A stretch of 64,000 nucleotides of DNA from Armillaria gallica (GCA_037576215.1 JBANDB010000006.1:5704001-5768000); one strand, 5' to 3'; shown: positions 11,322 through 24,254, numbered from the stretch's first letter. The notes: a model not told the origin generated them from the sequence alone. Program-made: numbers and translations.

Positions 11322-11408
11322 TAGGCTGTTTGGTCGGTAACGAGTGTACGAGTGCAAGAAACAAGCACGTTGTGTGGGTATGTTATGCATCCGATAGCCG
11401 CGAGGCAA

Positions 11409-11855
11409 GCGTCACTCAAGTCCTGCCTATTGGTCGGTCGGTTACCGCCTAACCTTTGGCTCCATTGAGTCATCCATAGCAATGATCGCCCAAAATTGAT
11501 CATTACTAGCGATAATATGGAAAGATTGAATGTTCTTGTAGAAGGTTTCGGATCGAAGGTACGGCGATCATCTTGAGGAGTTGGTAATCGTTGGCATAGA
11601 GGAAGTGTAGCATGTCTCATCTGTATCCTGGTACTTTGGACTGCAAAGGGGGAAATCCTCGACGCTTTGTTCGTAGCAGTCGAACGAGAGGCCATGACTG
11701 TTTATCAGAGATGACGCAACTGAACATGGGAAAATAGGACGAATTCATGAATTGCTGTGAGAATATCTAGGGTGTCCCTTTATTTGATATCATTTATCAC
11801 TACACAGATCAATAAAATCATATTAAAGTCGGAGTCCTCGCTCGTGAGGGTCACA
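11409..11855. other. Region between TPR gene and P450-1
   Basis: No gene could be supported. The two genes on either side are both on the minus strand, so this holds the 3' flank of P450-1 and the promoter of the TPR gene. Confidence 0.4.
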
Positions 11856-14800
11856 TCATACCACTCGCCTCACCCTCAACGGAACCTTCGCGCCCTCCTC
11901 GCCAACAACTTGCGGTCTAGGCAAAACACTCCCATGATGCTTGCGAGTCACCGTCTCCTTTCCACCAGGTAACTCGAAAGTAAAGTTCTTCACAATGACA
12001 AAGAGCTCCACCTAAAGAACCAAATCCTCAACAAAATGTATACGCTTCCTGGAAGAGATTTGCTCACCTTAAACTCAGCCAAAGCGAAGGTCTTCCCGAG
12101 ACACGTCTTAGGCCCATCTACGAACGTCAACAGATGTCGATGACCCTGGATCTCCTTCGCTCTCGGCGCAAAGTCCTCCAGCCACCTCTCTGGTCTGAAC
12201 TCCTTCGCATCAGGGCCCCAGAACTCCTCGGAGGTATTCAGTGTCTCAAGGGTGGCTGTGAGTATCGACCCCTTTGCTACGAAGATGCTATTAACGGTCT
12301 CTCCAGACTTGGTCACTGCCGGCGTGGAGAGAGGAAGCATGTCGTCCTGCGTTGCCTACCATAAAGGGAGTGAGAGACGTTCGTTAGATTAGGCTGGGAG
12401 GTGGGATACGCACCACCCTCGTGGCCTCTGATACCGGCGGGTGCATCCGCAGGGTTTCGTGTACGACTGCGTCGAGGTATGGAAGGCTCGAATTAAGTTG
12501 CTCCCATGTCGGATCGGTTGTCCCGAATTGCATTAGCTCATCGCGGAGCTTGTTTTGGATGTCGAAGTTCTTGCACATTTCGATGAGGGCCCACTACGCG
12601 GTTGTTAATTCCGTTTGATGGACGGTCATTGCTAGTGGTGCACGTACTGTGAGACTGACTGGACGAGAGCGATTCAGAGAACGTAAAGTATGATAAAGAA
12701 TGGAGGCTTACTGCTTGTCGTTTCATAGCCTGTAATGATAAGCCTTCAGGAAAAGCGATTAGATATGTGATGCTCACCCGCTAATAACAACATGTTCTAA
12801 GGTTCAGAAACTGTGAGCAAGAGAAGCAAAGGTAAGAATTTCTGTACCATCTACAGAGGTTACCATTAGTATTAGCAAAGGGTAGGGCATTGATAGAAGC
12901 TATACCTGTGCTATGATCTCGTCCCGAGACATGTGAACGTCCGCATCATGCGTCTCGGACTTGACTGTAAACAAACAAAGTCAGCTTCCCGTCGGAACTC
13001 GTGATGGCCTTTATACTCATGTAGCAGACCCATTATATATGTATCCTCCTCGTTCCCATGCTCTTTAGCCTTGGACAGGAGTTGGTCAGCCACACTAGAT
13101 AACACACGATTCATATCGACCAGGGCCTCTTTCCTCTTGGAAGGCAGCCGAAGAACGGCCGGGAACATGGAACCCGCGACGATCATGAACGCGAAAAAGG
13201 CAGCGCCACCGTCCAAGTCCACGCGGTCGAAGATCTGGGGTTTCCCTTCGATAGCGCCAAAGTCGTGAGAAAATCCGGCTATGCCGATGCTATCCATCCT
13301 AAGGTGGGAAAGTGGGTTGGCTAGTGAGCGTTATGCAGTTGAATAATAGTCCCACGACTCACGGGATGTGGTTCATCCTAGGAAATGGGCATTAGTTGGT
13401 TGTCATCGTTGCTGGGTACAACAACATACCAGATTTGCACATCGATCGTGGAAGTCCCGTCGTCTGCCTCGAGAATGGCATCCCAAGCAGATGTCATCTA
13501 GGTGAAATATAGGAAGACATTCGATGAACGCAAGAATTATTTGCGTACCCTGTGAGCCGAATCATAGAAAATGTGGGTTAGATCACGTATGGTTGCGTTG
13601 CTGAACGCTGGCGTGAGAAATTTGCGCTGCCTGTATGTGTTCCAGTCAGCGTACAACCGCGCGACGTGAAAGGTAACTATTGCCATCGGTGGAGTTCCCC
13701 TTCCGCCCATATCAAACTTCGTCCGAACTGTGAGTCAAGATACATCAGCGCAAACTTGCTAGGAGAAAAAAAGGGAAATAACCATTATTTCGATGAAGGT
13801 GCGGGACCATTGCGTCTTGAAGTATCCGGAACCCTCATTTGCGTAGAGATGCGCCACGGCCTTCGGGTCGCAGAGAACTAGTTTTTCCAATCCCAGGAAT
13901 CCAGGGAAACTGAAGACAGAACCGTACTCCGATGCCCACTGCTCATACAAGAGACCTGAATACCCGGTGTCATGAATAACACGATGGAGCCCAAAAAGCC
14001 AGCTTTGACTGGGAGGGCCCGCAGTTTCGTGGTAGCGGCGCTCTTGCGGTTCGTCGGGATCTTGTAGATAAGAAAGACGGCGACGAGAAATAAGCAGATG
14101 TCGCTCGTCGATATCTGGTGGGCCATGGGGGTAAGGAAAGACGAACTCTTAGCAATCACCCGTTCACGATGATCCGTCGGATGACTGTAGCCCGGTTATA
14201 ATGAGAACCCCCGACGACCCCGTTGACATATCTGGATCTGCGACTAGTCGTCCATATGGAATTCTAGGTGTCGTTACGAGTAGCTAATACGTGTCATGGT
14301 CTGAGCGATGTCGAAGGATCGAACTAGGAAGAGAATGGATTAGTACAGCCCCCCAGGGACCCGGTGTACCAGATTCCATGGAGCGCAGCCGTGGTAGCGT
14401 ATTCCCTCGGTCGTCATCGTCATATACATCAATACTCGATTCCACATCTGTACACGAGCTGGATCACAAGTTTCCCTCCAATCTGGTGTTGTGCGAATCG
14501 CGAATCGGAAAGGTTGATCATAACTCAGTAAAAGTCTGCATCAGATAGTAACATAGACTGGCGCATCGCTTATCCTGTCGTTGCGGTAATTAGAGACCGT
14601 GACGGTGCTCCTTCTTCAATCCAGAATCCCATATCTAAGAAAGAATAAACATGAGAAACAGGAGCAAGATGCAGAGACGCACCAGTTCTGGTGAATCTGA
14701 AGATTTCTTCCTATAACACTGACCATGATACGGGGCATGTTGGCTTTGTGATGGAGCAAAGAAGCAATCAATGGCTGACTAGGACTTCTAGAGCTACCAA

Positions 14801-15050
14801 TTCGATAGAAGTTCGTAGTGCGACAGCCAATACATGCAGTCTATCATCTTGAGGAGATCGGCGTTATGGCCCGGGTAGTCGGCAGAAAGAAGCCGAACTC
14901 TATAGGACGATTGAGCTACATCGGGAAGAAAAAAGCAACAGCTATCAATTAACAAAGCTATTACAGCAAGCGAGCCTGGCGAACGCGGTTGAGAGTATGG
15001 ACTACGAGGAGAAACAAATATAGCATACCAGTCACAGTGCGACTGGAGAG
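11850..15050 (-). repeat. P450 duplication, arm 1
   Basis: This minus-strand block (P450-1 and about 0.9 kb upstream) is homologous to the plus-strand block at about 20880-23990. Matching upstream pieces include 14400-14540 against 21220-21330 and 14600-14700 against 21040-21160. Introns are shared in position and length. Confidence 0.85.
11856..14126 (-). pseudogene. Cytochrome P450 copy 1, broken
   Basis: Same exon layout as P450-2. Recognisable parts in order: membrane anchor (ICLFLVAVFLIYKI), I-helix AGYETT, ETLR, PERW and the haem loop FVDGPKTCLG. Two defects are visible. A one-base loss near 14011-14025, against P450-2, shifts the frame in the proline/glycine hinge after residue 35. 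The donor of the intron at 12965-13020 reads AT instead of GT, where P450-2 has GT. One could be a sequencing error; both together make a non-functional copy likely. The rest of the sequence is well kept, so inactivation is recent. Confidence 0.8.
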
Positions 15051-15099
15051 TCATTTCGCTGACAGTGCTGTCATGGAAGTTTCGGACCGAACGAATACG

Positions 15100-16175
15100 G
15101 AGCGACCATTTCCGGACGATTTGCTTTCCGTCCTCACCTACGATCCTTCACAAACACCTCCATCGCCATGGGAAAGAACAACAGTTCTCGACCTCCTCAC
15201 GACTTGATGACCTCCACCTTCCCCCAGCACGTGTCCACCTCCAAGTCTACGATAATCGACACCCATACCCACGACATTTGCCTTGTATTGTTCTGAGTAC
15301 ACTGAAGGGCAGTGTATGATCCACTGGTCATCCAAATCTTCGACTATCGATTCCTCCAGCAAGTCTGAGATGATGTTTGACTTTGTCAAAGGTACCTACG
15401 GGTGAAGGAGGTGGTGGATGTGTGGTGCCAGCGGGAAGTGTTCATGTGGGGAACGTGGAAGGAGCCGGCGGATGGGAAATGGGAGGGATTCCTGTATCGC
15501 TTTATCATTGGTGTGTACTTCTGCCCTTTCCAAATCCTCTTTTCATTAGATTATTCAGGCGTTCACTTGTGCCTTCTGCAAATTCAAACCTGGCTCTTGT
15601 CACAGTAATTTCCATCCAGACATGAAGCAAAAATCGTGTAGAATCCGAGATTCTCACCCTCCGCCCTGCGTTGAGATCAGATTGGACTATAACTACAGGC
15701 CAGATGTGCGACAACGGGTATGCGCGGCAACTACGTACGGATCGTGATATCCCATTAATGGTGTATACGGCCGAAGACACGGAAAGCATCATGAAGGAAA
15801 TCGTCCACCGAATACATCCACCTTGACCGCCTACCCTCGTCACAAGTAAAAATTCATCTCCAGGTCCACATACACTGCTTTACTGACCCCCGTCGCAGCC
15901 TCTTCGACATCTCCAAATCAATGTGACAGGCGTCGTCTGCACTTCACTACTGTCGAGCTGCTCAAGTCACCGATAACATGCGTATCCTGTTAGGGGCCGA
16001 CGCGCCGTATATGGTCCCAGCGAACGTGTATGGTGCACTGGAGCTGGAGTAGAAGTTCTCGTTCTTGCACTCGTTGATGACACCCCGGACGGCAGAGTAC
16101 TGGTGGCGGTTATGGGCGGTGAGCGGTTGTTGGATGTAGCGAGGGAGGGTGCCAAGAGGGTATCCGGGGTGTAAG
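15100..16175 (+). pseudogene. TatD relic D
   Basis: Stretches match TatD A in order: MGKNN..SSRPPHDLMTS at 15170-15215, ACGATAATCGACACCCATAC at 15251-15270, the GTWKE region at 15458-15475, a degenerate GLGEI/DYN region near 15670-15690, ETDAPYMVP-like sequence at 15990-16030, and the RVYG end near 16160. Many small indels and stops break it. The 3' flank to about 16490 also matches the flank of TatD C (36190-36310 inverted). It lies head to head with P450-1. Confidence 0.8.
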
Positions 16176-16449
16176 AGCCGTTCAGTAGGATGTAAGGGTA
16201 GTGAGTGACAGTCGGTCGTCTCGTGATGCTGCGGCGTTGGCATATCAACGACATTGAGGAACACTGCGCTCAAGAGGAAACGATCGCTCGAACTCCGAGA
16301 CGGTACCAATCATAGTTATCACTCTTTTATTCGGACCTCTGACCTCGCTTTTGCAGGATACAGAATATGCTGTTGGACAATGTCGTATATTATATCGCAG
16401 TTAGAGAGGAACACCGAAGACAGGTGTCATTCATTTTACTCTCGCATAC

Positions 16450-17300
16450 TCGGATTTGTGTCTTTGGACGTGTGATCCGAACGACATGATAAGGAGTAGG
16501 CTCGGTTCCGCTAGAGATGCCGAAAGAGACATCCTGTCGGGTTCCGTTGCTTCGGAAGAATATTGGTTTCTACTTGCCTCTTACTCACCATATGCTTCGC
16601 TGAATCCTACTGGTAAGCTGCTTGCTATGTGCTATCTCGCAATTCGTTCTCCTGAAACCTCGCTTTTGCATCGCCTCTTTCAGCCGCACCGTAAATCTCA
16701 GCGTGCCTCCGATGTCGATATTCCGTTCTGTGTTGAAAGACTTTTGATGCTAACGACTCGTCATCTGTATCGGACCCGATACTTGAAGATTTCTGTTTGG
16801 AAGAGCCTGTACTCAATGGATGTCTTCAAGCCTTACCTAAGGAGAGATCCCTATAATCAAGTTTGAGGGCCAAATGACGGCATTTGTATTGAACTCGTGT
16901 ATCGGAGTGGATGGACCTTCCTGTCCTACTCCTACCGCCTGAAGGTGGTTGGGATAAGACGATGGCCAAGTCGACGGATAACGACGAAACGTATGTACTT
17001 TTGCACCCAAACGCGTAGAATGGAGAGCCCGCTACGAAGGTGCATTGAAGGAAATATTGCCAGTGGTCATAACTGGCATCCCGAGAAGTATAAACTAAGG
17101 CAAACGATCTGGCTGACTACTTGTCCAAGAGAATATTGCATGTTATTGTGGATATCAATGTTCGATGCTAGGCTACAGATGTATGTATGTATGTGTGTAT
17201 GTACTCCGGAACGAAAAAAAGGATAGATAAACAGCGAACGAACAGCAAAAGGATTACGTGAAAACTAGACATGGGTATCGTAAGAAAGAAAAGCGGTGAA
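16450..17300. other. No recognisable gene; GTAT microsatellite
   Basis: A plus-strand frame of about 136 codons at 16456-16866 has no family resemblance and overlaps the flank of the TatD D relic. A GTAT/GTGT tract lies at 17181-17212. Simple tracts like this can be LINE tails, but no LINE coding sequence was found upstream. Confidence 0.35.
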
Positions 17301-17302
17301 TG

Positions 17303-18676
17303 TCAAGATGTTGCCACCACGCCTTTGAAGACCGTCGACCAACTGCGCTTGGTGGTTGGTCTGGATGGGGAATGGGAATACGAAGGAGGTAAAGGTCGCG
17401 ACGGTGGCGCTCGAGGAGGGGAGCTGAACACCGCGGTGTCTGACATTAGCCGTCGATGTTTGGAAGGGCTGGGCAACGAAGATGGAGAGGACGGGGGGGA
17501 TGGCCTCTCTCGGGTATGTAGAATGGCTTGTGAGCCGAGACTAAGGTTGGAGCTTGAACGCGATCCTTCCCTCGATGCATATGCGGTCAACGAGTTCTTC
17601 TCACTATAATTCCTTCTCGAGATGCTCTTGCCGATGATATTATCTCCGCGAGTATGCACGATGGAATGCGAGCCAAGGCTAAGACTGGAGCTGGATCGTG
17701 AGCTTTCCCTCGATGGATATACGGCCTCGGGCATCAACAAGTCCTTCTTTCTCGAGATGCTCTTTCCCATAATACATTCATCGGAAGCATCCTTCGACGC
17801 CAAGAAACACGTTGACGAAGCTTTCGGGCTCGGGATGGGGGAATCGCCTGGCGAGCGACGCGGTAGAGGGAGAGGAAACAGCTGGTCCTCGTCTTCTACC
17901 TCGACATGAGGCGTAGCAACAGGCGCGGATGCAATCTCCTGCGACCGTCTCTGCTTGAGCGTATCCACCTCGTCGACGGTTACGTTAACGCGGAACAAAG
18001 CTTCTTCGACGTCGGCAAGGTTGAATGGGGCTGTGATACCGTCAAGACTGCTGCTTCGCCGTCGCCGTGCACCGGTGGAGAACTTTGTCTCCCAGTTATC
18101 GCCCTCTTTGAGTGACTTCTCGGTTATGGGATAGCAGTTGGGACAACAGGCTCGCAGAGGTACGGTGGTAATACGTTTCGCAGGAACGGGTAGGGAAGGG
18201 GATCGCACGAGGGTTCTCCGACGAGGCACAGGGAAAGAAGGAGGAGGTGAATGTTGGGATTGGTTGGCCGTCGAACGGTGCACGAGACATGGGGTAAGAG
18301 GTTCCACTGTGTGTGATCGTCCGCGGCTTGGACGTGTCTTGAAGCTAATTCAAATAATATTGAGTAAATATTCTCGTAATGGAAATGGCCGTGCATACCT
18401 AGGGACGGAGACCTTGAAGACGATTCCCTCTGGAGACGACGAGTCGCTGTCTTCAATCATCTCTGTATCCCTCTCCTTCTCGTCTAGGGGGCTAGGGCTT
18501 GGTGACTTTCGCTTCCAGAGTGGTAGAGCGTACGACCTCGTCACCATCGACACAATAGGCCGCTTGGAACGACTGTGACATTCTGGTATGAGAATGCATT
18601 CGTTGTCGAAGCGTACGACGCGCTCAGGTATGGGGGCAGCCAGGAGGTTGGTAGAGCAGGAAGCTATGGCGGACAT
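17303..18676 (-). CDS. Conserved agaricomycete protein of unknown function
   Basis: Two exons, 18399-18676 and 17303-18344, with a 54-nt intron (GTATGC..TTAG), give 439 residues. The layout is one I associate with an unnamed protein widespread in Agaricomycetes: ERVVRFDNECILIPE near residue 18, a basic MVTRSYALPLWKRKSPSPSP block, an acidic/serine segment, VFKVSVPSFK, then CLVHR and VPLRACCPNCYPITEKSL with clustered cysteines and the basic RRRRSSSLDG. The C-terminal half is serine/proline-rich and low in order, with two similar SREGSRSSS-type segments. No catalytic domain is visible and no function should be assigned. It is single-copy here, unlike most neighbours, and looks intact. Confidence 0.8.
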
Positions 18677-18699
18677 CGCTGGAGGTATGCTGGGGATAT

Positions 18700-19980
18700 A
18701 GACGAGAAATGAAGGAAATCACTGTACGGACATGGAAGTAAGAAGGAAAGGAAGGACGCAGCCAAGACGAAGCCCAGGAAAATCAAGCGTGCCTGCCCAA
18801 ATCTGGCGCGACACTCATTTTTTCTATTTTGGGAGTCTAGCCCGTTTTGGTCGCTTCCCTGCATTGACGGTCGGCGTTTCTCCTGTGGCAACCACGACGG
18901 CGGAGATTTCCCTTTCAAATTTTCATTCTCCCAATAAATTTCCTTCTCTTCCTCCTACGTACTTGTATGTTATGAAACGTGCGTTAATGAACTTTCGGGC
19001 TGTAGGACAACGATGCCCGGATCAAGAAGCCTGCGAGAATAGACGGCACCGAGCCACCGAAAAGAGAAAAGGTTAGGGTAGGGTGGCGCGACTTACCGTT
19101 CTGACATCGTCACCCAGCTAGCCGAATCCAGGGATCTATCCACGTCTGATGGACATAGCACCTACGTCGCGACGAGAAAAATACAGAATGGTTTCGCCCT
19201 TTCCTGGCAATGTGGATCGCTGCATAATGTCTCCGTCGACTACATAATGCGTACGTTACTCTTACAGCACACTGCCGGCCAGCCCTGACAATCTTCCCCC
19301 AGCAGAATATTAATTACTGGTGGGGTCAGTCCACCTCCAATGTTTATCTAGGGCCGCCGGCCAAAATATATTGAACCGATAACCTGTCAGGTACTACGTA
19401 CTGCGCAACATTCATGGCAAAAAACTGAGTCGAGATCTAGCCCCTTCCATTCCAACTAGGGACGGAGGATCTCAGTCAGTTTCAACCGTTGTCAAATCAT
19501 CGTGGCACAGCGTTCTCTCGCCCCTCTATCGTCAAGACCCCAGTGCGCTTCCGAATCCAGATTCCACACGGTGCGTCTCATTTTCTTTCACGAAAATCCC
19601 GGCCCTGAACTGAATCATATCACCTTGGTACAGGCCCCAACAAGGTCCCGTCGTGTTCATATCGTCCAATGCCGTGTCAAGCATTCATCAATCTCCCAGT
19701 AGCGTCATCGTTCTGTTTGAAGCACTTTTCTCCCCACCAAAGCTGCCTTCTCGCCGGGTTCACTGCATCCGAGCACTCTTCTCCCGCTCCTCTTTTTATT
19801 CTCCCAAGGGCTGGACATGGTGACGACCTCGCTCTTCTCTTGGTACTTCTTGCACCGCAACCTCTTCTACTGCGGCTTGCGATATTAATATTACCGAGAC
19901 ATTGATTAACAGTGATTAACTTGAACTTTGCGCCAAAATTTCTTCGCTATCAAATGATTCCGTTTGATGGGCACACATGC
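18700..19980. other. Promoter side of the conserved gene; no gene seen
   Basis: This holds the upstream region of the minus-strand conserved gene. Short frames occur on both strands without family resemblance. Confidence 0.4.
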
Positions 19981-19983
19981 CTA

Positions 19984-20334
19984 TGGTGCGAACCACTTAG
20001 TCACCACCAAAATGTGACAAAGTTTCTGCAGCGGTCACAAGTGACCGGAGAAAAATCCCTCTTGTAGAAATGCTTTAATTGATGAAAGGAACAAACCCTC
20101 TAGAGGAAATTTTTATTGGGTCGAAATTGAAGGAGATATCGTACTTGCCTCATCTCAATTTGGCGGGTGTGTCACAAGATGGCAAGGAACGTGATTGATG
20201 TCACGGTATGTCACACTTTTTGGGATTTTTTTCGCCTTCGGCAATCGACTTTTCAGGCGGATTTGGGATTTGGAAATTTTTTGGACCAAATTGGCGGCTG
20301 TTACTTTTTGGTGGTGATTAAGTGGTTCGCACCA
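19984..20334. mobile_element. Short TA-flanked inverted-repeat element (Tc1/mariner-type MITE)
   Basis: Terminal inverted repeats of about 36 bp, starting TGGTGCGAACCACTTA and ending in the complement, bound a 351-bp element with no coding frame. TA dinucleotides flank both ends (19982-19983 and 20335-20336), as expected from a TA target duplication. The arms differ at only three or so sites. The family is inferred from size, ends and TA; an unusual internal AT-rich part with repeated TTTTTGG does not identify a transposase. Confidence 0.8.
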
Positions 20335-20339
20335 TACTC

Positions 20340-21620
20340 CATCTTTTGTGTTCAATCATTTCTTAGGCACAGAAAAAGACGAGAACATCAATTCAACGAT
20401 CGAAGGTCTCCTCGGTGTTTTACAAGCTCGTACCGCCGTAGAAAATCTCGTCAAACGACAGGTATGCGTGTCATGTTCTGATTTCAGATCTGCCTAGTCG
20501 CTCATCAAACAACTGCATAGGAAATTTTCACCAACCCCCACTCCGTGCTTTCGTCGCAGCTCAGTCGTTCCTGTGGCACAGGCTCATCGAAAGCATAGAG
20601 CCAAGTGTTTAGCGACATCGGGAATGTGGACGTAGCATAAGTGTGCCATGTTGTACACGCGTCCACTCGTTCGGTCTTTCCCATATACAAAAGCCATAGC
20701 CTCCTGGGAAGAAGCGCTATCAACGGATGCTTTGAATACGGCGCGATGCGTCAAGGATTTTTCACCTGCCAAATCGCTGGGAGAAAGAACCTGATGAGAC
20801 TCAGCAGGTGCGCTACTCGTGTTTTTCTTCCTGATAGAGCTCAGTCGTTTTATAGAATCCGGCTTTTTTCCTCCGGCTTCTTTCCGTTGACTACTATCAA
20901 CTCCGAACTTCTCAAGATGATGAACTGAATATATTGGCTGTCGCAATACGGATTTCAATCGAATTAATTCATGCGTTCAGCAGCTCTGCTGGTCGTGCAG
21001 AAGCCAGCTTCTTCGATCCTTATCATGGCCTGTTAGAAGAAAATTCAGATTGACAAGAGCTAGTGGGTCTGTGTGCCATGCTCCCGTTTCTCATGTTCAT
21101 CGTTTCTTGGATATGGGATTCGGGACTCCAGAAGAAGCACCGTCTCTGGTTACCCACAAAGACAGGATAACCGATACGCAAGTCTATGTTAATCTGATGC
21201 ACTGGCTTATACTGAGTAATGATTAGCCTTTGAACTGCTTCGCGATTCGCACAGGACCAGATTGAGGGAAACTCGTGATCCAGTTCGTGTACGGATGTGG
21301 AATCGTGTATCGATGATGACCGGGCTCCGCTACCACAGCTGCGTTCATTAATGGAACCCGGCACACTGGGTCTCACAGAGTTGCAATCCACTTTCTTCCT
21401 AGCTCGATCCTTCAAAATCGCTCGGACCATATGCATGAAACGTCTTGGCTACTCTAAACAGTATTTGGAATTCCATGTAGACGACTGGTCACGGATCCGG
21501 ATATGCCAACGGGGTTGTCGGGGGTTGTCACTATCCCGGACCGGGTTACAACCATCCGACGGATCATCCCTATGGTCGGGTGTGAAAAGGGTGATTTCTG
21601 ATTCGTCTTTCCTTACCCTC
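20340..21620. other. Upstream flank of P450-2
   Basis: No gene could be supported. From about 20880 onwards the sequence is the inverted counterpart of 14200-15050. Conceptual peptides such as HDSTSVHELDH appear in both copies but in opposite relation to P450, so they are more likely conserved non-coding or relic sequence. Confidence 0.45.
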
Positions 21621-23990
21621 ATGGCGCCAGCGTACCAGATATCGACGACCGACGTCTGTTTGTTTCTTGTCGCTGGCTTTCTTATCTACAAGATCTCGAC
21701 GAACCGCAAGAGCGGCGTTACCACGAAACTGCAGGGTCCTTCGAGTCAAAGCTGGCTCTTTGGGCTCGGTCGTGTTATCCATGACGCCGAGGATGCAGGT
21801 CTCTTGTACGAGCAGTGGGCATCTGAGTATGGTTCTGTCTTCAGTTTCCCTGGATTCCTAGGACAGAAAAGTCTGGTTCTTTGCGACCCGAAGGCTGTGG
21901 CGCATCTCTACGCGAACGAGGGTTTCGGATACGTCAAGATGCAATTGTCGCGGAACTTCATCGAAATTATGGTCCGTCTTTCTGTTTGGCTCCTAGCAAG
22001 TGCGCGCTGACGTATCTTGACTCACAGTTCGGGCGAAGCTTATTATGGGCGGAGGGGGAACTCCACCGAAGGCAACTGCTACCCTTCACGTTGCACGGCT
22101 GTACGCTGACCGGAACACATACAGGCAGCGCAAATTTCTCACACCGGCGTTCAGCAACGCGGCCATACGTGATCTTACCCACATCTTCTATGATTCGGCT
22201 CACAGGGTACGCGAATCCTTGCGTTCATCAAATATCTTCCCATAGTTCACCTAGACGACATCTGCTTGGGATGCTATTCTCGAGGCAAATGACGGGACCG
22301 CCACGATTGATGTGCAAAATTGGTATGTTGTTGTCCTTACCCGGCGATGATGACGGCCAACTAATACCTGTCTCCTAGGATGAACCGCATCTCGTGAGAC
22401 TACATTCAACTACATGCCGCTCAATGGTCAACCCACTTGCCTACCTTAGGATGGATAGCATCGGCATAGCCGGCTTCTCTCACGACTTTGGCGCCATTGA
22501 AGGAAAACCCCAAATTTTCGATCGGGTGGACTTGAGCGGTGGCGCCGCCTTTTTCGCATTTGTGATCATCGCCGGTACTATGTTTCCGGCCGTCCTTCGG
22601 CTGCCTTCCAAGAGGAAAGAAGCTATAGTCGATATGAATCGTGTGTTTTCTGGCGTAGCTGACCAGCTGTTGTCCAAGGCTAAAGAGCATGGGAATGAGG
22701 AGGATAAGTCTATAATGGGTCTGCTACGTGGGTGTGACTGTTACTGGTTCCGATGGGAAGCTGACTCTGTTTGTGTATAGTGAAGTCCGAGACGCATGAT
22801 GCGGACGTTCACATGTCTCGGGACGAGATCATAGCACAGGTATATCTGATATCAATCTACTACCCTTCGCTAATGGTAACCCCTGCAGATGGTACAGAAC
22901 TTCTTACCTTTGCTTTTCTTACTCACAGTTTCTAAACTTTAGAACATGCTGTTAATAGCTGGTGAGCGTCACATATCTAATCGCTTATCCTGATAGCTGA
23001 TCCTTACAGGCTATGAAACGACAAGCAGTAAGTCTTTATTCTTTACAAAACTTTACATTCTCTGAATCCCTCACGTCCAGTTAGTCTCACGGTACGTGCA
23101 CCACAAGCAGTGACCGTCCACCAAATGGGATTACCAACTTAACAACCACGTAGTGGGCCCTCATCGAAATGTGCAAGAACGCGAACATCCAAACTAAGCT
23201 CCGCGATGAGCTGATGCAATTCGGGACGACCGATCCGACATGGGAGCAACTCAACTCCAGCCTTCCGTACCTCGACGCAGTCGTACACGAGACTCTCCGA
23301 ATGCACCCGCCCGTATCAGAGGCCACAAGGGTGGTGCGTATCCCATCCCGCAGCCTAACCTAGCTAGCGTCCCTCACTTCCCTTATGCAGACAACGCAGG
23401 ACGACGTACTTCCTCTCTCAACATCGGTAGTAACTAAGTCTGGAGAGACTGTCAACAGCATCTTCGTAGCCAAAGGTCAAATCCTCACCGCCACCCTTGA
23501 GACACTGAACACCTCCGAGGAGTTCTGGGGCCCTGATGCGAAGGAGTTCAAACCGGAGAGGTGGCTGGAGGACTTTGCGCCGAGAGCGAAGGAGATCCAG
23601 GGTCATCGACATCTGTTGACGTTCGTAGATGGACCTAAGACGTGTCTCGGAAAGACCTTCGCTTTGGCTGAGTTCAAGGTGAGTAAATTTCTTTCAGGAA
23701 GAGTATTCATTTTGTTGAGGATTTGTTTCTTCAGGCGGCGCTCTTTGTCATTGTGAAGAACTTTACTTTCGAGTTACCTGGTGGAAAGGAGACGGTGATT
23801 CGCAAGCATCATGGGAGCGTTTTACCTCGACCACAAGTTGTTGGCGAAGACGGCGCGAAGGTTCCGTTAAGGGTGAGGCGAGTGGTATGATCGAGCTCAG
23901 GATGGCGACTTTAGCATGATCTGTGTACTGGCATATGGTGTGAAATAAATGGATATCCCAGCGATTCATTAATCCGACATGCCTCTTGAA
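20880..23990 (+). repeat. P450 duplication, arm 2
   Basis: Inverted counterpart of 11850-15050. Its 3' flank (23890-24060) is also homologous, in the same orientation, to 45010-45150 behind P450-3, so at least two rounds of duplication involved this gene. Confidence 0.82.
21621..23890 (+). CDS. Cytochrome P450 copy 2, intact
   Basis: Thirteen exons are proposed: 21621-21971, 22028-22071, 22125-22206, 22255-22322, 22379-22393, 22450-22727, 22781-22839, 22943-22961, 23010-23027, 23081-23091, 23154-23333, 23391-23678 and 23735-23890. They sum to 523 codons (522 residues), the usual size of a microsomal fungal P450. Seen: an N-terminal membrane anchor (VCLFLVAGFLIYKI), I-helix AGYETT (residues 305-310), ETLR (361-364), FKPERW, and the haem loop FVDGPKTCLG with ligand Cys460. 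The loop has lysine where arginine is usual. The intron at 22072-22124 begins GC, in copy 1 as well. Four exons are shorter than 20 nt. The reaction is monooxygenation with a CPR partner at the ER; the substrate is unknown. A sesquiterpene synthase lies 7 kb downstream. Confidence 0.88.
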
Positions 23991-24254
23991 CACTTATTAG
24001 GCTGTTGTGGGTTTGATGCTTATGCTGGACATAGAGATGATAGGGACATCGTCATTCTGTGACCGTGATGAAATGCCGCCGGGATAAGTGGTTGACATCG
24101 GGCCGGTGAAGTGATGGACACCATGAACCTCCATGAGCACGTCTCAATCGCATGTTCGACTTGGACGTCCACCATCACCCTTACCCAATTACTAACTGGC
24201 AAGTTCTACATCTCGTCCCTCACTTACAAATACTTGGCTAGCTTACCACAGCTC

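Noticed and set aside
17271..18578. Plus-strand frames of 95-146 codons over the conserved gene
   Set aside because: Antisense of the two-exon minus-strand gene, whose peptide motifs and splice sites fit a known conserved layout.
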